From NCBI GenBank assembly GCA_025345505.1, contig JANVCC010000077.1, positions 269,800 to 333,799 of the forward strand: DNA of 64,000 nt. The letters run 5' to 3'. Position numbers and translations under genes: made by a program. Under the pieces are notes generated by a model. The model saw only the letters and a list, made by a program, of their open reading frames with translations, ran no database searches and was not told where the DNA came from. The DNA comes from Todiramphus chloris collaris (taxonomy: Eukaryota > Chordata > Aves > Coraciiformes > Alcedinidae). Shown here in pieces: positions 46,701 to 58,700 of this stretch; within the stretch, counting starts at the first letter, position 1; each line of letters begins with the position of its first letter.

Positions 46701-49700
46701 GCTGGACAGCCTGGTTTTGCTCCCAGCTGAAGCACTGGCACCTGGGTTCAGGCCCACAGCCCAGGGCTGCACAGCTTGTTGCTGGGCTCTTCCCCACTGG
46801 AGGAGATGCCTGGCCTGGGGTGAGGGCTGACCATCCTGTGCCATGTTGCTTGTCACCTGTGCTATGGCCAGGTCAGAGCCAGCTACAAAATCTCCGCAGC
46901 CTTGCCAGCAGTGCTGGCAGGCACCATCCTCCGCAGTCCAGGTTAATTGAGCCTCTCCTCCCAGTCTCCCATTCCTCCCAGCAATTCCTTCCTGTGGCTG
47001 CATCCTTGTACAGAAACCTTCCCCAGCTAGCCTGGGAGGAGGTCATCCTGCAGAGACCCTGGGAGGAACAGTGACAGTGGGGTGGGGAAACTGAGGCACA
47101 CAGGACTCACCTGACAGAGTACACCCATGTTCTTCCCGTGGCCTTCCCCAGCTCTGGAAAACCATCTGGACAGAGAAAGGCTCCCCATCTTGGCGACTGC
47201 CTGCTTCCTCCAGCCCTGCCAAGGGAGCAATGATTGGCATTGTGACTTGCCAGGATCTTAGGTGCCAGTAGCCCCTCAGGGCAGGGTGAGCTGGGGCTGA
47301 GCCCATATTTGTCAGCAGCCCCAATTGCTGCTTCCCCAGTCCCTCCCATGGGATGGGCTTCTAAGCTCTTGCTCCTGCTCATCCCTGGCTGCCAGCTCTC
47401 TGGGGTACAGTCTTGTCCCAGGGAAGCCCTGTGGGTGAGCTGCACCCATGAGGGTCCGTCCATGGGGATGCTAGAGCTGTGGCAGTGCCCAAGGGTCAAG
47501 GGGCTAGTGGGGTGGCACAGGCTGAGGTGTGTGACAAGGGGTGGAAAGTCTCCTGTACGAGGGCGATGGGGTTGCTGGACACCAAAGAGCAGGGTCTCCT
47601 CCTGGAGCTGATGGGCTGTAGGTCTCTTCCAGGTGCCCAAGATGCTGGTGCTGTGCCTGCTGTCCCTGGCCTGGCTCAGTGAGGGCTCCCAGCGCAGCGA
47701 ACCCATGTTCACAGCTGTCACCCACCGCCTCCTCCCGCCTGACTATGACAGCAACCCCACACAGCTCAACTATGGCGTGGCTGTCACTGACCTGGATGCT
47801 GATGGTGACTTCGAGATTGTGGTGGCAGGGTGAGTGGTGCACCCACTGCCTTGGTAACAGTAGGACCTGGTGGCACTGCAGGGCCCAGGTCTTCTCACTC
47901 CTCCATGGGCATGTGGCCAGCTGGGGGTTTGTGCACAAGGGTGGTGGGATGGGGGTCTGCATGCACCTACTTGTGTTTGTGCATTCACATAGGGTGCCAG
48001 CGGTTCCTCCTTCTATGGGGCAGTGGCAACTGCCCAGAGGTGGGGGTCCACCCTGCAGCGCAGAGCCAGCGTGTCCCCAGGCCGGCTCAGCTCCGCTGAC
48101 AGGACTCAGTGCTCTCTGGAGATTCGGTTAATTGGCTGGAGGTTTTTTATAGCCCTTTATTGGAGTGATGGCTCGGAAGGGCTGGCAGGAACCAGGGAGG
48201 CAAAGAGCCGTGTGCTGTGCTCCCAGTGCTGAAGTGGGGTTGGACATGAAGCAGCTGCTGCCAGCAAGTCCCTCCCCAGCTGGGGACAGTGGGGACCACA
48301 GCACAGGCACTGCATGCATGTGCTGGCACGGCTGGGTACACACTGCCGTGCTCACTCCCAAGGGAGGCTTGCACACACACGTGTGCTTACTTGGAGGGGA
48401 CCCCTCACCCCCACAGAGTCCATCTTGGAGGGGGATAACTACAGGAACCATGGCACCACAGTGGCAGGCAGAATCCAGCCCTGCCACCACTCAGCATCAC
48501 CCTGGGACAGCAAACCACAGGCAGCACTGGTGACCCCCCCAGTGGCCCAGGACACTGCTTCCAGCCAGGCTGAGCCAAGAACCCAGCCCACAGTTTTGTA
48601 AGCAGCCCCAATGCCCGTTGTATAACTTGTTTACTGGCATACCCGGCAGGGAGCCGATGGGGTGCAGCGTGCTGACAGGATTTGTTTTGTGTGCTGGTTT
48701 CCCTGCCCTGGGAAATGTCTGCAAGCAGGGACCTGCACCCCGTCCTGCCCTGCTGGCCACCCAGCCCCTGCCATGGCATTTCCCTGGGGTACCCAGGTGA
48801 GGTAGACACAGGACGCCTGAAGCATGCTGGAACAGGTCCAGGGTGAGCCCTCCCCATTGGCAGCTGGGACCCAGCCCCACATTCAGGTGCTGAGGGCAGC
48901 CTGGGGCCCTTGGCTTCCATGGACCACATAGGTCTCTGCTGTGCCTGTAGCAGGGAAAACCTGGTGTCACACCCAGTGTCCCCCCTAAGGAAGGGATGGG
49001 GGCTTTTATCCTGTACCCAAGCCTTGGGGAGTTATAGTCCCTGCTTACACCCACAGGTACAACGGCCCCAACCTGGTGCTCAAGTATGATAAGGCACGGG
49101 GGAGACTGGTGAACGTGGCAGAAGATGAGCGGGACTCCCCATACTATGCGCTGCGGGACCGTCAGGGCAATGCCATTGGTGTGACAGCCTGCGACATCGA
49201 CGGGGACGGCCGTGAGGAGATCTACTTCCTAAACACCAACAACGCCTTCTCCGGTGAGCTCTGCTGGCGGTCATGCCCCCAGCCCCAGGCGCGGGGGGAG
49301 CTCCCGGCACAGCCGCCTGTGACCTTTGGTGTGTGAGGGATGTGTGCGGGCTGGAGTTAATTTCTCAGTTGAGTGGCTCCATTGATTGATGGCAGCACGG
49401 GCGGGATGCTGAGCCCAGCCAGCCGCCGAGTCAGCATTTCCAGCTGCCCACCGCCCTCCTGACGCACCCTGAGTGGGATGGCAGTATCCCCCCCACCCCT
49501 GGGGCTGCCCTGCCACAGGGATTCTGTGCTGCAAATCCCCTCTGTGCCCACAGCTCCCCTGTGCCCACCGGACCAAGCCAGGTCTGATCTGGCCCTGGTG
49601 GTGGTGTCACAGCTCCCGGGATGCCAGCTGTGGGGAGGAGACCTGCATGCCCCAGCCTGGCACCAGGCATTCCAGGAGCTCCCTGGGTCAGTGCTCCAGC

Positions 49701-52700
49701 CCAGCTCTGCCCCACGTCCCTGTCCCACAGCCCTGACCTCCAGGCAGCAGATCTGTCTTCCTGATGCTCCCAATTACCCGGGCTGGCGGTGGCTGCTGAC
49801 ACACCTGTCCCTAAATCAGGCAGTGCCATCGGCGCTGTCACGGGCGGCGCAACTCGCTGCCTGGGCCTGGCACTCAATCGATTTTTCTACCTTCCTGGGG
49901 ATGATCTACAGGGCTGCACCCCTCTGGGACACATTTTACCTTAATGAGTTGATTCTTCTGCGTGTCTCCTGGCAGCCCTTAAGGGTCACAGGGGTTCTTG
50001 CAGTGGCAGCCCGGCCCCATGGCACTGCTGGGGGGTGCAGGGGACAGAGCAGAGGTTTGGGGTGCTCCAAGAAAAGGACTGCCTCTTCCACAGCCTCCCC
50101 TGCTGCAGGGTAACCTCCTCAGGAATAGGAGGGATGCTGCAGCCCCCTGACCCGTACCTGTCACCCCCCGCCCCCAGGCATGGCCACCTACACAGACAAG
50201 CTCTTCAAGCTCCGCAACGGGCGCTGGGAGGACCTTCTGAGCGATGAGGTGAACCGGGACGTGGCCAACCGCTTTGCTGGGCGCTCCGTCGCCTGCGTGG
50301 ACCGGACGGTGAGCAGGCAGGGCCTGAGAGTTCTCTGCTCCCTTCTCACCTCCCATGTCCCTCCAGCCCTCCCCTGCAGGGTCTCAGGGGACCTCCCCCC
50401 TCACCTGGGCATCAGCCCCATCCCACCTCCCACCAGGGCTGGGGGTGCGCCCCAGAGCCCATGACTGTCAGGGCTGGCAGCCCCCCAGCTGTGAGGACTG
50501 CGGGCGCCTGTCCACACTGTTGCTGCCAGCTGATAAACGTTCCTGTCGAGGTGATTTATGTTACTGTCACCTGCTCTTTCTTCTTCCTCCTCCTCCAGCA
50601 GTTTGTTTCCAAATGATTATCACTAAATCAGGGTCCAGCTGCTGCATGGGACAAGGGGGGTGGGGGGGACCTGGCACACCAGAGGTGCGGGGGGGACAGG
50701 CTGCCTTGTGCTGGCACTGTGAGCCCAGGGACCACAGAGCTCCTGCAGGCAATGGGGCACATCCTCACACCTGGGGTGCTTTTCACCATGGCCTTTGAAG
50801 AGCTCTTGCTCAGCACATAACAGCGGTTCCTGGTCCTGTGGAACCGTGAGAGTATCCAGCCCCATGGCAGGGATCCTGTGGTCCTCATGGAGATGGGTTT
50901 CAGGTGGGTGGGTGCTGAGGAGGTGCCTCTGTCTGCAGGGCTCCGGCAGGTACTCCATCTATATCGCCAACTATGCCAGTGGCAACATAGGCCCACACGC
51001 CCTGATCGAGATGGATGTGGCTGCCAGTGACCCTGCCCGTGGCATCGTGGTGTTGGTGGATGTGGCCACCCAGGCTGGTGTCAGCAAGTACACAGGTACC
51101 TGGCTGCTGTGGCCCCATGGAGCAAGCGGGGCACTGCCGGGCACAGTGAGTGGGAGTCCCCATTGCAGGCAGGGCAGTGCAGGCACTGGCCCATGCCATG
51201 CGTTAGGCTGCCTGACTGCCCCATCTAGTGGCAGCCCCACGGCCCGTGCAAGGGACCAGGGCCATGTGGATGCCCACGTGGCAGGACCCCTGTGCCCACC
51301 AACACCTGGGCTGATCCCCCCCCAAGCCCACAGCATCTGCAGGGCAGGCAGCATGGCACCGGGGGGTGGCCACACGGGTGGGGCTGTGGGGAGTGTGCCA
51401 GCCTGCGCCCCACTGCTTCACCACCGCGGGGACTGCTGCCTTGCCCCGTTCCCCAGCGGTAAATTGTCACTAATCGGGAGTGTTGTCACCATGGCAATGT
51501 CAGTGATTAGGGCTGGGAGTAATACCAGCAGCTGTCAGGCCCAATTAGTTCCTGATGAGAAGGATTTAAGGTGTGAGGTGGTCAATGAGTGGACACCTTG
51601 GGTCCTGGGAGCACTGGGTGGGCATCACTGAGGGAGCATGGGAGACATGACCTCCCCTGGGGCAGGGTATTAGCTGTCCCCTCACCCCTGGGCTGCTGTC
51701 CCCAGGGGGCCGTGGGGTGGCCGTGGGCCCCATCCTGAGCGACAGCGCCTCCGATATATTCTGCGGTAATGAGAACAGCCCCAATTTCCTCTTCCACAAC
51801 TGGGGGGATGGAACGTACCGGGATGTGGCTGCTGCTGTGGGTGAGTAAGGGGAGCAGTGGGAGCACCCAGTCGTTGGGGACCTCAAGGCAGGGCTGGCTC
51901 TGCCTGCCCCTGCCTGGACACGTTCATTAAGTGCAGGGTGAAGGGACAGCCCTGGGGACCCAGAGCCCTGCTGACCACCGGGGGTAGCTGAGGTGCACAA
52001 GGACATCTGTCAGCACAGGGATGCAGCCCTGCGTGGGGAGGACCCGTCTGGGGACCATGAGATACATCCCGGGAGGCACCCCAGGGAGATGGAGACAGGG
52101 AGGGGGTCCTGTCTCCCCCCATCCCCTTGTGGCTCCCCAGGGCTGGATGACCCCTACCAGCACGGACGCGGCGTGGCACTGGCTGACTTCAACCGTGACG
52201 GTCGGGTGGACATAGTCTATGGCAACTGGAATGGGCCGCACCGCCTCTACCTGCAGAGTGGGGCCCGTGGGCGCGTCCGATTCCGGGTGAGGGCTGAGTC
52301 TGGGACCCCCCAACTGCTGGCTTTGTGACTGAGCCTCCTTGGCCAAGGGGGTGGCATTACCCTCATTTGCTTTGAGCCCCAGTTTCCAGCAAGGACAGGA
52401 CCCGAAGCACCAAAGTAGGAGCCGGTGTCCTGGTCCTTGTGCTTGTTGTCACCCCACACCCATCCCTCGTGCAGGACATTGCCACCCCCAAGTTCTCCAT
52501 GCCATCCCCTGTCCGCACCGTCATCGCAGCCGACTTTGACAACGACCAGGAGCTGGAGGTTTTCTTCAATAACATTGCTTATCGCGGCTCCTCCGCCAAC
52601 CGCCTCTTCCGGTAGGAACCCGGCAGGTACCGGGAGCCAGGACAGCCCCCACCTCGCTCTGGGGGAGGGCAAGCAGCCCTCACGGTACAGCCAGCCTCAT

Positions 52701-55700
52701 GGGGCTCCTCTTCAGCAGTGCCGCTGCTTGGGCTTGGCTAATAAAAGGGGCCGTGACTGAGCCCTTCCCGGTGTCATTACCAGCCGCTGTGATCGTGCCT
52801 TCAGCAGCCCCCAGGGTCCCTGGCACCACTGATTAGCAGACACGTGGAAGCTTGTTCATGGCTCCTGTAAATTGTGGGGGTCAATTCCTCATTACCGTTG
52901 TGTGACATCTCCTTGCTTTGCATGTGGGGTAGAGGGGTCTGGTTGTCCACCAAGTGCAGGCACCTTGGGTGGGTGGAGGGCAGCAGTGTGGCAGGGAGAC
53001 CCTGGGGGGGTGGGGTGGGCTGGGGTGTGCCCTCCCGTCCTAGAGGGATGCAGCAGTGTTTGAAGATGGTGTTGTTGCTACACTGTTCAAACCCCCAAGA
53101 GCCAGACTCTCATTACATCCCTGTCACCCCTGCATGGAGCAGGCACATGAGGTGCTAACAGGCCGGGGACAGTCCCACCCCCCCATCCACCCTGCATAGC
53201 TACTGGGGCTCTCACCTCTTTACCGTGCTGCTGTGGGAGGGGACAGGTACTTCCCAGGAAGGTGCTCAGGACTGTAGGGCTGGCACTAACTCCCTGTCTG
53301 TGCTCACCAGGCTCATCCGCAGGGAACACTCAGACCCCATCATGGAAGAGCTGAATCCGGGAGATGCACTGGAGCCTGAGGGACGGGGCACGGGTGGGTC
53401 CCCCTGGCCCTGGCAGTGGGGCCCATGCTGGGGCTGTGCCACAGCACCACCTGGCACCCTCTGGGTCTGGGGATGCTGCATGCCTGGCCAAGTTACCTGC
53501 CTGCCCCCACCAGCATCCTGGAGCCCCCACCATCCAGGAGCAGCCCCGTGCTTTCTCCCTCCAGCCATACCCAGCTAATGGTGCTGCCTCCAATTTGTCC
53601 TCAGACCTTCACTCCTCAGGGGCTCCTTCCTGGATCCGTGCTGTTCAAAGCCAAACTCTCTATTTGGGAGTGGCCAGGCAACCTCCCATGTCTCATAGCC
53701 CCCCAGGCACTGCCTGTTCTGGGAGTTGACCACTTGCTTGCAGGGTGTCACCCATATAAGGACCCGTACTCCTGCACTGAGGTCACCCCATCTTCTCAGT
53801 TGCCCGAGCATTGCTGCCACTTGCAGGAGCCTACATCAAAAGCAGGGTGTAGTGCTGGGAGACATAGGGCCAGGACCCAGGCGTGACATGATCCTGTCCT
53901 TGCAGGGGGTGCAGTGACAGATTTTGATGGTGATGGGATGCTGGACCTCATCCTGTCCCACGGTGAATCCATGGCACAGCCAATCTCCATCTTCAAGGGC
54001 ACCCAGGTGAGTCAAGCAAGGCCCTTGCATTGTCCCTTTCCCTTCCACCTGTCCTTGTTCAGCTCGCCCTCTTCCCTCCTCCCTTGCAGGGCACCAGCAA
54101 TAACTGGCTGCGAGTCATCCCCCGCACCCGCTTTGGGGCCTTTGCACGGGGGGCCAAAGTGGTGCTGTTCACACGGCACAGCGGGGCCCACCTGCGCATC
54201 ATCGACGGGGGGTCAGGGTACCTCTGCGAAATGGAGCCCGTGGCGCACTTCGGACTGGGTGAGCTGGGGGGGCAAGGGACTGCCTCCATCCCCAACCTTC
54301 CCCAGCATCCCCCTGGGCAGGGGCCACCTCTGCTGCCCCAGTGCCGTGCAGCATGGTAGTCACCCGTGACCATTGCCCTGGGCATGGTGGGCTCTAGGGG
54401 AGGCTGCGGGCAGGGTACCCAGCCACGGCAGCCCTGCTGCAAGGGCAGCTGCCCCCTTCCCCACCTGCTGCTTTGCCCAGGCACCAGGCCTTTCCCTGTT
54501 TATTAACCCTCCCCTGGCTCAGCAGGGCTGGAAGCCAAGCCTGCAGGGGTGTCCCTGCCTGCTGACAGAGCATCCCAGCATCCTCAGTACACCCCGAGGA
54601 CTGACTGCATCCCTGCGAACGGGCTGTAGGCACAGTCACCTGGGGCCCGTCTCGGGGAGCAAGGAAAGGCTTTGCCCCTCCATCCCTACCACTCCCCTGG
54701 CCTCCTTTCAGCCCCTGCCTGCCCTGGAGACCCCCCCTCTGATGGGCTGCCCGCCTGCAGGGCACGACAAAGCCAGCAGCCTGGAGGTGACCTGGCCAGA
54801 TGGCCGCGTCGTTGTACGAGCTGTGGCCAGCAGTGAGATCAACTCTGTCCTGGAGGTCCCCTACCCCCTGGATACAGAGGAACCCCTCGTGCCTGCCCCA
54901 CTGGAGGTGAGGGACAGGTGTGGGTGCAGGGTGGGAGGCTTTGGGGGCAGGAACAAGGGGCTGGGCTCTGCTGTCTCTGGCTGCCCAGAGATGATTCTCC
55001 CCCATCCTGGTGGTGTCTGCTTCTCCCCAAATGCAGTGCGGGCAGGGATTCTCCCAGCACGAGAACGGACGCTGTGTAGGTGAGTGGCTGCTGGGGGCAT
55101 AGACATGCCTGCACCCGGGGTTCTGCAGCACAGCCCTAAGGGGTGCACAAAGGCAGTACCCTGCTGTGGGGAGGTGGCACCCAGGGAGGCTGCTGGGCAT
55201 GCAGGCACAGCTGCTGCACAGCTCAGTGATGGGTAAGGCTGCCTGCCCTGCATGTGGCCTGAGAACAAGGGTGGCAGCTCAGGTCTAGAGGGGGTCTGTG
55301 TTATTACAGGGAGTGGGGATAGTGCCGTGCAGGAGGCATGGCTGGCATGCGGTAGGCATCACACTAGTGCCATGAGCAATGGTGGGGCAGCAGAGGTGTG
55401 GCAGGGTGGCTGTGGACGTGCATGAGCCTCCTGGACAGAGGCATGGCTTGTGTGTGGCTATCTGTGGGGGGGTCATCCAGCATGTGCAGGGAGAAACTGA
55501 GGGGCCATGGCCAGCAGCCACAAGCTCACAGCTCAGCCATCTCACACCAAGGCCCCTCTGCTTGCAGACATAGACGAGTGCACAGAGTTCCCCTTTGTCT
55601 GTCCGCGGGACAAGCCTGTCTGCTTCAACACCTACGGCGGGTACCGCTGCCGCAGCAACAAGCGCTGCAGCCGAGGCTTTGAGCCAAATGAGGATGGCAC

Positions 55701-58700
55701 AGCTTGTGTGGGTGAGTGATGTCAAGGATGCCCTGATCCCATGCCACCTCAGCCTGGCGAAGCCAGTGGGCAGCAGCCCCAAAGCACTTGGATGCTGTTG
55801 CACCCCTGCCAAAGGCCTGGTCATGTCCTGCAACTTGCCAGGTGGCCGCCCAGCCACCTCCACCCTGGCTCCATAGCTGTTCACCCTGTGCCTCCTGCTG
55901 AGCCGCCACTGATTCCCCTTTTCTCTCTCTCTTTTTCTTTCTTGCTCCTTCTCTGTGTAGCTCAAGTGGCCTTTTTTGGGGGATACCCCTCTGCTGGGAG
56001 CTGGCCCAGGCCCCCCCCCAGTGCTCTCCTCCTTCTAGTCCTTGGACTCTGCCTTTGTGTCTATGCACTTTAACCCCTGCCCATAACATGCCAGAGCAGC
56101 CTTGGTGGAAGGACCAGACGGCTTCTGCCTGTCTCTCTTTCTCTCTCTTTCTCTCCATGTCAAACTGCCTGGAAGTGCCGGCTGTGCCCTGCCAGGGCGG
56201 CCCGTGATGGGATGGGCTTGGAACCCCACTGCCCCTTGCACCATGTCTGGGAAAGCAGCCCCGGGGCAGCACCCCTTCACTGGCACCCCCTGCTCCTGCC
56301 CTGCCCGTACCTCCCAGGCAGCTGCTTGCTCCGTCGCCTTGATACTGTACCATGTGCCTGCTGGTTTGGCCTGCGACGTGTGTGCTTCGTTTGCCCCCTC
56401 CTTGGTGATGGGAACCCCTCTCCCCAGCCTTGGCAGAGGAGGAGGACCCTGGCCCTGAAGAGGAAGGACCCTCCTGGTCTGTTTTTTAATGTATTGACCC
56501 TACTGTTTGGAGTCAGACCCTACTCAGTCTTCCAGCCCCTCTCCTGGAACCCCCCCACTGAATAAACTATATCCTGTCTATTAGTCTGGCCTGCTGCGCT
56601 GTGTGGGGCAGGGCTATGCCCATCCTTCTGCCCACTCTGCCCCAGGGCTGTATGAGGAGGCAGCTTGGGGATGGGGAACACGCCCAGCATCCCTCAGTTC
56701 TCCCTGCCTCAGGGACACGAGCTGGCTGGAGGGTGCACAGCAGCCCTGGGCAGCTCTGCCCCTGCCCAATCCTGCTTCCAGCTGAGGGGACACAGCCAGA
56801 TGTGCAACACCGGAGGGGCTGGGGTGCATCAGGCAGCCCTACACAGCAACAGGGCTGTGCTGCCTTCCCCCAGTGCACTGTAACCCTGTGCCACTTTCTT
56901 CCCCACCACCAGATATCGACGAGTGTGCCCAGGGCTTGCACAACTGCAGCCAGCTTTGCACCAACACCCCTGGGGCACACTCCTGCCACTGCCGCCCGGG
57001 CTTCAGTCCCCTTGATCCTGCTGCCAGACAGTGCGTGGGTGAGTACCTGCAGGCAGCGGGGCTGGCAACCCCCAGTGCCCACCCACCCACTGCTGCCAGG
57101 CACAGCCATGCTGCCCTGGGAGCAGAGGTGCTGTCCCCTGGGGTGCCCTGTTGTGCTCACAGTCCTGGTCCTGGCCAACCCAAAACATGGGGGTCAGAAT
57201 GGACAGAGTGCGGCTGCGCAGGAGTTGATGGAGTGAACCCAGCAGACTCTGCTATAAACGCTGACAGGCATGGGTGATGCCTTCATCTCCCAGCTTCCCT
57301 CAGCCCAGACCTGCCCCATGTTCCCTCCAACCCCTGCCCTACCTATGCCAGGTGAGTCCCATGTTCCTGGTGCATCTCTGACCCTCTCCCCTTCTTTTCC
57401 AGACGTAGATGAATGCCAGGCACAGCCTGGCCCCTGTGACCATATCTGCCACAACAGCCACGGCTCCTTCCACTGCCACTGCCACCAAGGCTTCTCCCTG
57501 GGTGCAGGTGGGCGCTGCCGGAAGAACTAGCCTGTCCCAGTGCAGCTGGGTGCCCCCTGCTGCCCCCTGATCACCCCCGGGCCTGTGCTGGTTGCAGCCA
57601 GTGCCGACAGAATAAACCCTTTCCTGTGCAGTTTTCCTTGTGGGTCCCTGTCACTGGGGCCACATGACTGCTACACAGGTCTGTCCCCATCCTGCCATGG
57701 ACTGTCCCATCCCTCCCCTTTATTTCCCCTGATGTTCACGCTCCTTGTGGGGGTCCACGCAGCCTGGTGTACTGGGGGATGCACAGCCCAGTCTGCTTCT
57801 GCGCCCTCCAGCAGCAACCCACTCTCCCCTCTGACATAGGAGGACAAGGGATAGACAGCAGAGTATGAAGCATGGGGTTTATTGAGGAAGGTCTCCATGC
57901 AGGGGGGCCCCAGCGGGAAGGGTGGGGTGAGGGCCACCCCGCACACATCACATGACTGAGCCAAAGAGTCCCACAGGGCAGGGTCCTCCCTCCAGGACCC
58001 TGGGAGAGCAATACCAGCTCTGTTCAGCCCTGCATTCACAGGGGGTTTCTTCTCCTCAAGGTGCTGGATGTCACAGGGACCCTCTTATTTCCCCCCATCT
58101 GACCCTGGCCCATGAATCCCCACACCTTGCAACTTGGCCCAGATGCCCCTCGAGGTCCCCGCCACATGCCAGACTGAGAATGGGGGTGCTGGTGGCAGGC
58201 GCATGCAGGATGTGTGGGCAGGGTAAGGCTCAGCAGCAGGAGAGGTGCTGCTCTCTCAAGCACCCTCTCAGCAGAGCAGGCTGGGGGCTGCTGGCATCCA
58301 GGAGCAGGCAGGGACTGGGCAGGGAGTCCAGCTCGCCCATGCGACAGCTCAGCCTCCACTATACTGGGCAATGTATGAGCCCAGGGCAAGGCTGCCCCGT
58401 GCCATCTCCCTGCCCTGGGCATGGAGCTTGGGAGCTTTCTGGGTCGGGCTGGGGATGTCACTGTATCAGGCAGGGAGCAGGAACAAGTGCTCAGTGTTGT
58501 GGGCAATGCTGGAGGATGCTGCTAGCGAGGATGTTGCTGCCAGATGGGTGAGGACATTTGGGCATGACTGGAGAGCAGCAACGGGCAGCTGTAGGGCAGG
58601 GCTGGGGTGAATGCATGGCACCATCATGCAAATGAAGCAGCACCAGGACTCTGCCAGGCACCGTGGGCAGTGGGCACACAGCAGCTGAGCCCATCCTGCA

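Noticed and set aside
56913-57530. The two EGF exons as a separate small gene
   Set aside because: There is no start codon, signal peptide or promoter, and both begin in phase 1, matching the CRTAC1 donor at 55711.
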